A stretch of 64,000 nucleotides of DNA from Exiguobacterium aurantiacum DSM 6208 (GTDB lineage Bacteria > Bacillota > Bacilli > Exiguobacteriales > Exiguobacteriaceae): NCBI RefSeq assembly GCF_000702585.1, contig NZ_JNIQ01000001.1, positions 1,369,001 through 1,433,000 of the forward strand, in the 5' to 3' direction. The notes below the pieces were generated by a model. It was not told the DNA's origin and searched no databases. It saw only the letters and a list, made by a program, of their open reading frames with translations. Position 1 is the first letter of the stretch, and every line of letters begins with the position of its first letter. Made by a program: the position numbers and the translations under genes. Below are positions 8,652 through 19,449 of this stretch, piece by piece.

Positions 8652-8957
8652 AACATCTTACTTGAACACAAAAATAGGACGCGATTTACTCGCGATCAAG
8701 ACGTTCTCACATCGCCGAACCACTCGCTTACGCGATTTTAAGTGGACCTTCCCTTCGATTGTCCCCCAAAAAAATCAAGCGAAGGAATACCGACCGCGTA
8801 ACCGTTCGGTACATGTGAGGATCGGGTGATCGACGAGCGAAATCCCCCATATTAAGGATGAATGCTCTGATCGGGCAAAAGGGGTTCATCTATGGGTTGT
8901 CCTTCCTGTGACTCAAGGTGCTACGTTCTGTGTCGTCTTCGGACGGCACCTTTTTTT
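8652..8957 (+). ncRNA. Structured noncoding RNA of unidentified family, about 300 nt
   Basis: It has its own promoter and a strong terminator and no credible ORF. Helices found by eye are as follows. Closing stem: 8661-8665 with 8913-8917, 8667-8670 with 8907-8910, and 8677-8680 with 8899-8902. Hairpin: 8680-8684 with 8690-8694. Multibranch domain closed by 8706-8712 with 8813-8819, holding three hairpins: 8720-8724 with 8741-8745 (nested CGC/GCG), 8752-8757 with 8780-8785, and 8789-8793 with 8806-8810. Hairpin: 8846-8851 with 8891-8896 stacked on 8857-8862 with 8885-8890. It matches no family I know: not 6S, SRP, tmRNA, RNase P or T-box. Confidence 0.7.
8915..8957 (+). terminator. Terminator of the structured RNA gene
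   Basis: AAGGTGC pairs with GCACCTT; an inner CGTC-TTCG-GACG hairpin lies within, and a run of seven T follows. Its first three bases are shared with the 3' side of the RNA's closing stem, so the two pairings compete slightly. Confidence 0.85.
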
Positions 8958-8978
8958 ATTTTTTCGCATAAAAATAGT

Positions 8979-9007
8979 TTGACATGAAAATAATGTGTCG
9001 CTATGAT
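8979..9007 (+). promoter_or_regulatory. Promoter of the metNPQ operon
   Basis: TTGACA at 8979 and TATGAT at 9002 with a 17-bp spacer, directly upstream of the SAM riboswitch. Confidence 0.8.
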
Positions 9008-9030
9008 AAAGCTAATCGAATAAACAACAC

Positions 9031-9136
9031 TCTTATCAAGAGAGGCTGAGGGACTGGCCCTATGACGCCCAGCAACCGCGGAGCAATCCGAAATGGTGCT
9101 AATTCCAGCAAGGTGAGAACCTTGGAAGATGAGAGC
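9031..9136 (+). promoter_or_regulatory. SAM riboswitch (S-box)
   Basis: The conserved S-box landmarks are present in order: CTTATCAAGAGAGG, CTGAGGGA, GGCCC, GACGCCCAGCAACC, AAGGTG and GATGAGAG. With SAM bound, the RNA should favour the terminator at 9156-9193 and shut off the methionine importer metNPQ downstream. Confidence 0.96.
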
Positions 9137-9155
9137 AATCGTTGTCCGTACCGAT

Positions 9156-9193
9156 AAAGTACGCACGTTTGCTCAAACGTGCGTACTTTTTTT
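9156..9193 (+). terminator. Attenuation terminator of the SAM riboswitch
   Basis: A perfect 15-bp stem (AAAGTACGCACGTTT with its complement), loop GCTC, followed by T residues. Confidence 0.93.
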
Positions 9194-9213
9194 GTTGTCA
9201 GGAGGGAAAGGGA

Positions 9214-10242
9214 TTGATTCAACTACGCAATGTGGCCAAATGGTTCGACACGAAGAACGGTCGAGTCCATGCGGTCGATGATGTGTCGCTTACAATCGAA
9301 AGCGGCGAAATTTTTGGAATAATCGGATATTCAGGGGCAGGGAAGTCGACGCTCATTCGACTCCTCAACCGTCTCGAGTCGCCATCGAGCGGCTCGATCG
9401 AGGTGGCAGGGAGCGAACTCACGAAGCTGAGCCCGAAAGAGTTACGCGGGGTACGTAAAAACGTCTCGATGGTGTTTCAGCACTTCAATCTTCTCTGGTC
9501 GCGCACGGTCGCTGAGAACATCAGCTTCCCGCTCGAGCTGATTGGTGTACCGGCTAGCGAGCGCAAGCGCCGCGTCGAAGAACTCGTCGATCTCGTCGGA
9601 TTGACGGGACGAGAAGACAGCTATCCGTCCCAACTGTCGGGCGGTCAAAAGCAGCGAGTCGGGATTGCCCGTGCGCTCGCTACGAATCCAGAAGTGCTCC
9701 TCTGCGATGAAGCGACGAGCGCGCTCGACCCGAAGACGACCGACTCGATTCTCGAGTTGCTCGTCAGCATCAACAAGAAACTCGGACTGACGATCGTGCT
9801 CATCACGCACGAGATGCACGTCATCCAAAAGATTTGTCACCGTGTCGCGGTCATGGAAGCAGGGAAAGTCGTCGAGATCGGTCAAGTCGCCGACGTGTTC
9901 CAACACCCGGAACAACCGATCACGAAAGAGTTCGTCAAACAGATCGGCGCCGTCGACGACATGTCGCTCACGTTCGAACATTTGAAGGCGCGCTATCCGA
10001 GCGGTCAAATCGTCAAGCTGAAGTTCTTGAACGAGACGGCCGAACAACCGATTCTCTCAGACGTCTTGAAGACGCACGATATCGGGTTCAACATCATCGG
10101 CGGGAACGTGACGCAGTCGCAAGTCGGCGCGCTCGGGACGCTATTTATTCAACTGATCGGAGAGCCGGCTGAAGTCGAGCGGGCCATCGCCTCAATCCGA
10201 TCGCAGGCAGTGGAAGTGGAGGTGGAGAACGATGTTTCCTAA
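9214..10242 (+). CDS. metN: Methionine ABC transporter ATP-binding protein
   Basis: ATPase of 342 residues. Walker A GYSGAGKST is at about 38-46, the signature LSGGQKQR and Walker B LLCDEATSALD follow, and a C-terminal NIL regulatory domain (about 260-340) that senses methionine in MetN proteins ends the protein. The start is a TTG at 9214, placed 8 bp after AGGAGG; the open frame upstream runs through the riboswitch terminator and is not coding. It overlaps metP by 11 bp. Expression is governed by the SAM riboswitch. Confidence 0.95.
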   Translation: MIQLRNVAKWFDTKNGRVHAVDDVSLTIESGEIFGIIGYSGAGKSTLIRLLNRLESPSSGSIEVAGSELTKLSPKELRGVRKNVSMVFQHFNLLWSRTVAENISFPLELIGVPASERKRRVEELVDLVGLTGREDSYPSQLSGGQKQRVGIARALATNPEVLLCDEATSALDPKTTDSILELLVSINKKLGLTIVLITHEMHVIQKICHRVAVMEAGKVVEIGQVADVFQHPEQPITKEFVKQIGAVDDMSLTFEHLKARYPSGQIVKLKFLNETAEQPILSDVLKTHDIGFNIIGGNVTQSQVGALGTLFIQLIGEPAEVERAIASIRSQAVEVEVENDVS

Positions 10243-10894
10243 CGTAGACTGGGAAATCATGCTCGAGGAGACGTGGCAGACGATTTATATGACGCTCGTC
10301 GCCGGTGGCGCGACGTTCGCCTTCGGTCTCGCACTCGGGATGATCCTTTATGTGACGAACGAGCCGCTCATGATGAAGAATCGGACGATTTACACGGTCG
10401 TCAGTGCGTTCGTCAACGTCTTCCGCTCGATCCCGTTCATTATTTTGATCATCTTGCTCATCCCGTTCACGAAGATCGTCGTCGGGACGATTCTCGGTTC
10501 GACGGCGGCGCTCCCGGCGCTCATTATCGGGGCGGCCCCGTTCTATGCCCGGATGGTCGAACTCGCACTTCGTGAGATTGACCGTGGTGTCATCGAGGCG
10601 GCCGAATCGATGGGTGCGACGAAATGGCAAATCATCTATAAAGTGTTGTTCCCTGAGGCACTCCCGGCCATCGTGTCGGGGATCACGGTCACACTCGTCG
10701 CGATCGTCGGTTATACGGCGATGGCAGGTGTCGTCGGCGGGGGAGGCCTCGGTAACTTGGCGTTCCTTGACGGGTTCCAACGTTCACGCAACGACGTGAC
10801 GTTCGTCGCGACCGTCCTCATCTTAGTCATCGTCTTCGTCATCCAGTTCATCGGAGACCGGCTTGTCACAAGAATTGATAAGCGTTCAGCTTAA
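10232..10894 (+). CDS. metP: Methionine ABC transporter permease (MetI/MetP)
   Basis: Membrane protein of 220 residues with about five transmembrane helices and the cytoplasmic EAA coupling loop (EAAESMGATKWQIIYKVLFPEALP region) that docks on the ATPase. The ATG lies inside the end of metN with an upstream GGAGGTGGAG binding site, so translational coupling is likely. Length and topology match D-methionine permeases. Confidence 0.94.
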   Translation: MFPNVDWEIMLEETWQTIYMTLVAGGATFAFGLALGMILYVTNEPLMMKNRTIYTVVSAFVNVFRSIPFIILIILLIPFTKIVVGTILGSTAALPALIIGAAPFYARMVELALREIDRGVIEAAESMGATKWQIIYKVLFPEALPAIVSGITVTLVAIVGYTAMAGVVGGGGLGNLAFLDGFQRSRNDVTFVATVLILVIVFVIQFIGDRLVTRIDKRSA

Positions 10895-10925
10895 TCACAT
10901 AAAAAAACATTTGGAGGGTTCACAC

Positions 10926-11756
10926 ATGAAATCATGGAAAACAGTACTCGGTTTAACGGCAGCATCAGCACTCACAATTCTCGCGGCTTGCGGCGGGGAT
11001 TCAGAATCAGGCGCAGGCGACGACAAGACGCTCGTCATCGGTGCATCGAACGTCCCGCACGCGGAGATTTTGGAGCACGTCAAAGATGAATATGAAGCAA
11101 AAGGCTACAAGCTTGAAATCACGAAGTTCCAAGACTACGTCCTCCCGAACAAGACGCTCGCGGACGGCGAGTTGGACGCGAACTACTTCCAACACGAGCC
11201 ATACCTCGAGTCACAAATGGCTGAAAACAAAGACTACAAATTCGCTTCAGCCGGCGGCGTCCACATCGAGCCGATCGGTGTCTACTCACAAGACTACGCC
11301 TCACTCGATGAACTTCCGGACGGTGCGGAGATCATCATGAGCTCATCGGTCGCTGACCACGGCCGGATCCTCACGATGCTTCAATCGGAAGGCTTGATCA
11401 CGCTCGCTGAAGGCAAGACGGTCGAAGCGACAGTTGCCGATATCGTCGACAACCCGAAAAACTTGACGTTCAAGACGAACGTCGAGGCGGCCCTCCTCCC
11501 GCAGGCGTACAACAACGGAGAAGGCGACGCCGTTCTCATCAACACGAACTACGCGATCGATGCCGGGCTCAACCCGCTTGAAGACGCCATCGCACTCGAA
11601 GGCGAAGATTCACCATACGTCAACTTGATCGTCACACGTGAAGGTGACGAAGATGACGAGCGCGTCAAAGCACTCCTTGAGGTCCTCACGTCAGAAGAGA
11701 CACAGCAGTGGATCTTAGAGGAATACAAAGGTGCCGTCGTACCGGTCAACCAATAA
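10926..11756 (+). CDS. metQ: Methionine-binding lipoprotein
   Basis: Substrate-binding lipoprotein of 276 residues of the NlpA/MetQ family. The signal peptide ends in the lipobox LAAC with the lipidated Cys22, followed by a Gly/Ser/Asp-rich linker. The mature part starts LVIGASNVPHAEILE, typical of MetQ. GGAGGG before the ATG at 10926 sets the start; the in-frame upstream stretch overlaps metP. It delivers methionine to MetNP from the outer face of the membrane. Last gene of the S-box operon. Confidence 0.95.
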   Translation: MKSWKTVLGLTAASALTILAACGGDSESGAGDDKTLVIGASNVPHAEILEHVKDEYEAKGYKLEITKFQDYVLPNKTLADGELDANYFQHEPYLESQMAENKDYKFASAGGVHIEPIGVYSQDYASLDELPDGAEIIMSSSVADHGRILTMLQSEGLITLAEGKTVEATVADIVDNPKNLTFKTNVEAALLPQAYNNGEGDAVLINTNYAIDAGLNPLEDAIALEGEDSPYVNLIVTREGDEDDERVKALLEVLTSEETQQWILEEYKGAVVPVNQ

Positions 11757-11764
11757 TCACGCTA

Positions 11765-11790
11765 GGCCCGGGCCATTCCGGGCCTTTTTT
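11765..11790 (+). terminator. Terminator of metNPQ
   Basis: GGCCCGG/CCGGGCC stem followed by six T. Confidence 0.92.
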
Positions 11791-11856
11791 GTTTGTCGTA
11801 GTGTTCTTTCATAAAGAGAAGTACACTATTTATATGTAAGAAAAGGGGGGATTCGG

Positions 11857-13071
11857 ATGAACATGAGACAGATTCATCCGCTGACGCTAGGCGTCTTGTT
11901 CGGTACGTTCTTTGCTCGGCTGTCGACGTTTTTCGTCATGCCATTTTTTGCGATTTATCTCGCGACGCTCGGTTTCTCGGCGAGCGTCATCGGGACGGTG
12001 TTCGCCGTCTCGGCCATGTCCGGTCTATTTATGAGTTTTTTCGGCGGGACGCTGTCGGACCGGCACGGGCGCAAACAGCTCATGCTCATCGGCATCGGGT
12101 TGAACGCGCTCACGTTCACGGGCTTCGCGCTCGCGACCGAACTCGTCTGGTTTTACGTGTTCTCCGTCTTGATGGGGGTATCGCGCTCGTTCCTTGAACC
12201 GGCATCCCGGGCACTCATCAGCGATACGACGAAACCGGAGCAACGCGTCATCGTCTACAACGTACGCTATTTTCTCATCAATATTGCCGCCGCGATCGGA
12301 CCGTTGCTCGCGGTCGTCTTATCGCTCACCGGGGCGAAGAGCGCGTTCTTCGTCGTGACCGGTGTGTACGTGTTTTATGGACTCGTCATCTCAGGATTGT
12401 TTAAAAAGTATCCGTTCGAAGAAAGCGACGGCATCAAAGTACGGCCGCGCTTGACCGAGACGTTCCGTGTCTTGAAAGAAGACAAGACGTTCCGCTTCGT
12501 CATCATCGGGATGATTTTCGCCATCATCGGCTACAGTCAGTTCAACTCGACGTTGCCGCAGTTCATCGCGTTCCATGACGGCTTCAGTGACGGGTCGCGC
12601 CTGTTTGCGTATTTGTTGACAGTCAACGCGATCACCGTACTCGTCGTTCAGTATCCGATTATGAAGTTCGGCATTCGCGTCTCGCCGATCAAGTCGCTCT
12701 TTTTCGGGGTCGCGACGTTGTCGATCGGGCTGTTATTGATCGGGTTTGCGACTGAGACGTGGGTGCTCTTCGTCGCGATGGTCATCTTCACGATCGGGGA
12801 AGTACTCATGTTCACGATGACGGACGTATTGACCGACGAGCTCGCGCCGGAACATTTGCGGGGGACGTATTTCGGGGCGATGGGATTGACCGCGCTCGGC
12901 CAGTCGGTCGGACCAATCATCGGCGGGTTGCTGCTTGATGGGTTTAATAATGCCGGGTTGCCTGTTTTTGCAATTTTATCCATCGTGACGGCGTTCGGAG
13001 CCTTCTTCTTTATGGGGGCATTGACGGAAAGAAAGGCGAGTTTGGCGTTGATTGAGGAAAAAGCTGGGTAA
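11857..13071 (+). CDS. MFS transporter (12 transmembrane segments)
   Basis: Major facilitator superfamily protein of 404 residues with about 12 hydrophobic segments and the loop 2-3 signature GGTLSDRHGRKQLM. It looks like a drug- or metabolite-exporter of the DHA1 type (GVSRSFLEPASRALISD), but the substrate cannot be inferred. The ATG at 11857 follows AAAAGGGGGG; another ATG two codons later is possible. It stands alone between metQ and the suf operon, where B. subtilis has no MFS gene. Confidence 0.8.
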   Translation: MNMRQIHPLTLGVLFGTFFARLSTFFVMPFFAIYLATLGFSASVIGTVFAVSAMSGLFMSFFGGTLSDRHGRKQLMLIGIGLNALTFTGFALATELVWFYVFSVLMGVSRSFLEPASRALISDTTKPEQRVIVYNVRYFLINIAAAIGPLLAVVLSLTGAKSAFFVVTGVYVFYGLVISGLFKKYPFEESDGIKVRPRLTETFRVLKEDKTFRFVIIGMIFAIIGYSQFNSTLPQFIAFHDGFSDGSRLFAYLLTVNAITVLVVQYPIMKFGIRVSPIKSLFFGVATLSIGLLLIGFATETWVLFVAMVIFTIGEVLMFTMTDVLTDELAPEHLRGTYFGAMGLTALGQSVGPIIGGLLLDGFNNAGLPVFAILSIVTAFGAFFFMGALTERKASLALIEEKAG

Positions 13072-13087
13072 TATCTTGATTTCTCAA

Positions 13088-13131
13088 TATTCTCATTCTC
13101 AACATTTATGTTTTTATTGAGAATGAAGAAT
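13088..13131. promoter_or_regulatory. Large inverted repeat upstream of the suf operon
   Basis: TCATTCTCAA at 13093-13102 is the exact reverse complement of TTGAGAATGA at 13117-13126, and the stem extends five pairs further with one bulged T. No T run follows on either strand, so a simple terminator is unlikely. It may be an operator for sufC or the MFS gene, or an RNA hairpin. Confidence 0.5.
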
Positions 13132-13156
13132 AAGGTGAGTCGCTTGAAATAAAAAA

Positions 13157-13189
13157 TTGCCTAGATTAAGATTAGAATATATCTAATCT
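13157..13189 (+). promoter_or_regulatory. Candidate sufC promoter with overlapping palindrome
   Basis: TTGCCT at 13157 and TATCTA at 13180 with a 17-bp spacer. A perfect inverted repeat AGATTAG-(7)-CTAATCT at 13169-13189 covers the -10 region, as a repressor operator would. The cognate regulator is unknown. Confidence 0.5.
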
Positions 13190-13225
13190 ACGCCAATAAG
13201 GCGAGAAAACGGAAGGGGTATCCGA

Positions 13226-14005
13226 ATGTCTAACGTACCACACATGAAAATTGATGACCTCCGCGTCTCAATCGAAGGAAAAGAGATCGTCAAAGGTCTG
13301 AATCTTGAAATTAAAGGTGGCGAAATTCACGCCATCATGGGTCCAAACGGAACGGGTAAATCAACACTCGCTTCTGCACTTATGGGACATCCATTGTATG
13401 AAGTAACAGGCGGAAGCGTCGATTTGAACGGCGAAGACGTCCTTGAGATGGAAGTCGACGAGCGCGCGCAGGCGGGAATGTTCCTCGCGATGCAATATCC
13501 TGCTGAAATCAGCGGTGTCACGAACGCCGACTTCTTGCGTTCAGCGATCAACTCGCGCCGTGAAGAAGGTCAAGAAATCTCGCTCATGAAGTTCATCCGT
13601 GAACTCGATGCGAAGATGGACGTTCTCGAAATCCCTTCAGAGATGGCACACCGCTATTTGAACGAAGGTTTCTCAGGTGGAGAAAAGAAACGTAACGAGA
13701 TTCTTCAAATGATGATGATCAAACCGAAGATCGCCATCCTTGATGAGATCGACTCAGGTCTTGACATCGATGCACTCAAAGTCGTCGCAACAGGCGTCAA
13801 CGAGATGCGCTCAGAAGAGTTCGGCTGCTTGATTATCACGCACTATCAGCGTCTCCTCAACTATATCGAGCCGGACTTCGTCCACATCATGATGGACGGA
13901 AAAATCGTCATGTCTGGCGGCAAAGAGCTCGCACAGCGACTCGAGGCAGAAGGTTACGACTGGGTGAAACAAGATCTCGGAATGACAGTAGACACAGAAG
14001 CGTAA
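13226..14005 (+). CDS. sufC: Fe-S cluster assembly ATPase SufC
   Basis: ABC-type ATPase of 259 residues that drives the SufBCD scaffold. It shows Walker A GPNGTGKST, the Suf-specific signature NEGFSGGEKKRNEI and Walker B IAILDEIDSGLD. It is soluble and does not act in a transporter. First gene of sufCDSUB, with 12 bp or less between most genes, the canonical Firmicute order. GGAAGGGG precedes the ATG at the expected distance. Confidence 0.97.
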   Translation: MSNVPHMKIDDLRVSIEGKEIVKGLNLEIKGGEIHAIMGPNGTGKSTLASALMGHPLYEVTGGSVDLNGEDVLEMEVDERAQAGMFLAMQYPAEISGVTNADFLRSAINSRREEGQEISLMKFIRELDAKMDVLEIPSEMAHRYLNEGFSGGEKKRNEILQMMMIKPKIAILDEIDSGLDIDALKVVATGVNEMRSEEFGCLIITHYQRLLNYIEPDFVHIMMDGKIVMSGGKELAQRLEAEGYDWVKQDLGMTVDTEA

Positions 14006-14017
14006 GGAGGCTGTACG

Positions 14018-16932
<2,915 letters not shown>

Positions 16933-16951
16933 GTAGAAGGAGGAGACCGAT

Positions 16952-18349
16952 ATGGCGAAAAACATGCCTGACATTGGCGATTATAAATATGGCTTCCATG
17001 ACCGAGACATCTCGATTTTCCGTTCAGGCCGCGGCTTGACGAATGAAATCGTAGAAACGATCTCGAACATGAAAGAAGAACCGGCTTGGATGCTCGAGTT
17101 CCGTTTGAAATCACTCGAACAGTTCCGCAAAATGCCGATGCCGACGTGGGGTGGCGATTTGTCTGCCCTCGATTTCGATGAGATCACGTACTACGTCAAA
17201 CCGTCTGAAAAGACAGAGCACTCGTGGGACGAAGTACCAGAAGAAATCAAACGTACGTTTGACAAGCTTGGGATTCCAGAAGCAGAACAAAAATACTTGG
17301 CAGGTGTCTCGGCTCAGTACGAGTCAGAGGTCGTCTACCACAGCATGCAAGAAGACTTTGAAGCGAAAGGTGTCATCTTCAAAGATACGGACACGGCGCT
17401 CAAAGAAGACGAAGCGCTTTTCCGTGAGTACTTCGGCAAGTTGATCCCGCCGACGGACAACAAGTTCGCCGCGCTCAACTCGGCCGTATGGTCAGGTGGC
17501 TCGTTCATCTACGTACCAAAAGGCGTCAAACTCGAGCAACCGCTCCAAGCGTATTTCCGCATCAACTCGGAAAACATGGGGCAGTTCGAGCGGACGCTCA
17601 TCATCGTCGACGAAGGCGCATCGGTTCATTACGTCGAAGGATGTACGGCACCGGTCTACACGACGAACTCGCTCCACTCGGCGGTCGTCGAGATCTTCGT
17701 CAACAAAGATGCGTATTGCCGTTACACGACGATCCAAAACTGGGCGAACAACGTCTATAACTTGGTCACAAAACGTGCCATCTGTGAAGCGGGTGCGTCG
17801 ATGGAATGGATCGATGGCAACATCGGTTCGAAATTGACGATGAAATACCCGGCCGTCATCTTAAAAGGTGAAGGTTCACGCGGGATGACGCTCTCGATCG
17901 CCCTCGGCGGTAAAGGGCAGCACCAAGATGCCGGCGCGAAGATGATTCACCTCGCACCGAACACGTCGTCGTCGATCGTCTCGAAGTCGATCTCGAAACA
18001 AGGCGGAAAAGTATCGTATCGCGGAATCGTCCACTTCGGACGTAAAGCGAAAGGTGCCCGCTCGAACATCGAGTGTGACACGCTCATCATGGACAACGAG
18101 TCGACGTCGGACACGATCCCGTACAACGAGATCTTGAACGACCAGGTGTCACTCGAGCACGAAGCGAAAGTCTCAAAAGTGTCAGAAGAGCAACTCTTCT
18201 ACCTCATGAGCCGTGGGATCTCGGAAGAAGAAGCGACGGAAATGATCGTCATGGGCTTCATCGAGCCGTTCACGAAAGAATTACCGATGGAATATGCCGT
18301 CGAAATGAACCGTCTCATCAAGTTCGAGATGGAAGGTTCGATCGGATAA
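16952..18349 (+). CDS. sufB: Fe-S cluster assembly protein SufB
   Basis: Scaffold protein of 465 residues of the SufBC2D complex on which the cluster is built. The beta-helix core and the conserved segments [23 protein letters not shown] and RSNIECDTL carry the Cys residues expected for SufB, and the length is typical. AAGGAGGAG precedes the ATG. It is the last gene of the operon and is followed by a terminator at 18360. Confidence 0.97.
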   Translation: MAKNMPDIGDYKYGFHDRDISIFRSGRGLTNEIVETISNMKEEPAWMLEFRLKSLEQFRKMPMPTWGGDLSALDFDEITYYVKPSEKTEHSWDEVPEEIKRTFDKLGIPEAEQKYLAGVSAQYESEVVYHSMQEDFEAKGVIFKDTDTALKEDEALFREYFGKLIPPTDNKFAALNSAVWSGGSFIYVPKGVKLEQPLQAYFRINSENMGQFERTLIIVDEGASVHYVEGCTAPVYTTNSLHSAVVEIFVNKDAYCRYTTIQNWANNVYNLVTKRAICEAGASMEWIDGNIGSKLTMKYPAVILKGEGSRGMTLSIALGGKGQHQDAGAKMIHLAPNTSSSIVSKSISKQGGKVSYRGIVHFGRKAKGARSNIECDTLIMDNESTSDTIPYNEILNDQVSLEHEAKVSKVSEEQLFYLMSRGISEEEATEMIVMGFIEPFTKELPMEYAVEMNRLIKFEMEGSIG

Positions 18350-18359
18350 TCATAGGATG

Positions 18360-18393
18360 GACGAACTCTCATATGTGGGAGTTCGTCTTTTTT
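18360..18393 (+). terminator. Terminator of the suf operon
   Basis: GACGAACTC pairs with GAGTTCGTC, followed by a T run. Confidence 0.92.
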
Positions 18394-18456
18394 GTCGTGA
18401 AACACGTGTGAGTCGGGTATGCTAAAAGAGAGCAAGCATTTAGGGAGGTTATGTAT

Positions 18457-19413
18457 ATGGAAACAATTGATCCAAAAGACATCACAAGAATTGCCGTCGT
18501 CGGCGCCGGCTGGGTCGGTATCAGTTTTGCCTATCAATTATCGATGGCCGCGCTCTGTGAAGAGCTCGTCTTGATCGACTCGAACCACGCCAAGGCCGAA
18601 GGGGAGGCGATGGACCTCAACCACGGCATCTCGTTCGCGCCGAGCCCGGTGCGGATTTGGGCGGGGGATTATGCGGATTGCCGTGACGCCGATATCGTCG
18701 TCATCACGGCCGGGGCCGCACAAAAGCTCGGGCAGACGCAGATGGACCTCGCTGAACAAAACACTGTCGTCGTCCGGGACGTGACGAAGCAAGTGATGGC
18801 GAGCGGATTTGACGGCATCATCATCGTCGCCACGAACCCGGTCAACGTCATGGCCCACGTCGCCTGGAAGGCGTCCGGTTTGCCGAAGCACCGCGTCATC
18901 GGCTCAGGGACCGTCCTCGACACGGCCCGGCTCCGCTACAAAGTCGGGGAGTACTTCGATTTGTCGTCACGTAACTGCCACGTCTACTATATGGGTGAAC
19001 ATGGGGCGGGGGGCTTCGTCGCCTGGGATAACGCCCGAATCTATGGGAAATCGATCGGACAGTTGCTTGCGGAGAACGATCAGTACAGCCAGGCGGACTT
19101 GGGCGACATTTACCAACGGGTCCGGGACGCCGCCAATCAAATCATCGAGTATAAGAGCGCGGCCTATTATGCGATCGGTCTCGGGTTGCTCAGGATCGTC
19201 CGAGCGATTGTTCGAAACGAGAATTCGGTCGTCACGATCGGGGCGCATCTTGACGGGGAATATGGGGCGTCAGGGCTTCATATCGGGGTGCCGGCATTAA
19301 TTGATCGGACCGGCATTCGCCAAATCATCGAGATTGATTTGACCGATGAAGAGCAAAAACAGTTCGATGAATCAGCGGAGCGGATTCATCGTGCCATCAA
19401 GAACGTCGAATAA
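18457..19413 (+). CDS. L-lactate dehydrogenase-like protein with altered active site
   Basis: NAD-dependent 2-hydroxyacid dehydrogenase of 318 residues with Rossmann motif GAGWVG at 16-21. The family residues Asp155, Arg158 (LDTARLR) and His182 (GEHG) are kept. The mobile-loop catalytic Arg (QKPGETRL in B. subtilis Ldh) is Gln95 (QKLGQTQM), GEHGDTE is GEHGAGG, and the substrate-pocket Thr region KGATYY reads KSAAYY. Either the substrate differs or lactate activity is weak. The ATG at 18457 is preferred because GGGAGG lies 8 bp upstream; the ATG at 18451 is only 2 bp from it. Monocistronic. Confidence 0.85.
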   Translation: METIDPKDITRIAVVGAGWVGISFAYQLSMAALCEELVLIDSNHAKAEGEAMDLNHGISFAPSPVRIWAGDYADCRDADIVVITAGAAQKLGQTQMDLAEQNTVVVRDVTKQVMASGFDGIIIVATNPVNVMAHVAWKASGLPKHRVIGSGTVLDTARLRYKVGEYFDLSSRNCHVYYMGEHGAGGFVAWDNARIYGKSIGQLLAENDQYSQADLGDIYQRVRDAANQIIEYKSAAYYAIGLGLLRIVRAIVRNENSVVTIGAHLDGEYGASGLHIGVPALIDRTGIRQIIEIDLTDEEQKQFDESAERIHRAIKNVE

Positions 19414-19415
19414 GA

Positions 19416-19445
19416 AAGACCCGGTTGCCGAGGCGACCGGGTCTT
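19416..19445. terminator. Bidirectional terminator between the ldh-like gene and alsT-like gene
   Basis: AAGACCCGGT pairs with ACCGGGTCTT around a 10-nt loop. Confidence 0.85.
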
Positions 19446-19449
19446 CGTA

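Noticed and set aside
8857-8911. A 17-codon ORF (start near 8859) inside the structured RNA
   Set aside because: Its start lies directly against the purine stretch, and its codons fall within the paired regions; the RNA structure explains the sequence better.
8652-8957. 6S RNA, tmRNA, SRP RNA, RNase P RNA or T-box identity for the structured RNA
   Set aside because: None of the conserved landmarks of these families is present, and the multibranch layout is unlike the long single hairpin of 6S RNA.
13115-13132. Fur box before sufC
   Set aside because: TTGAGAATGAAGAATAAG resembles half a Fur site but lacks the required dyad; the longer inverted repeat explains it better.
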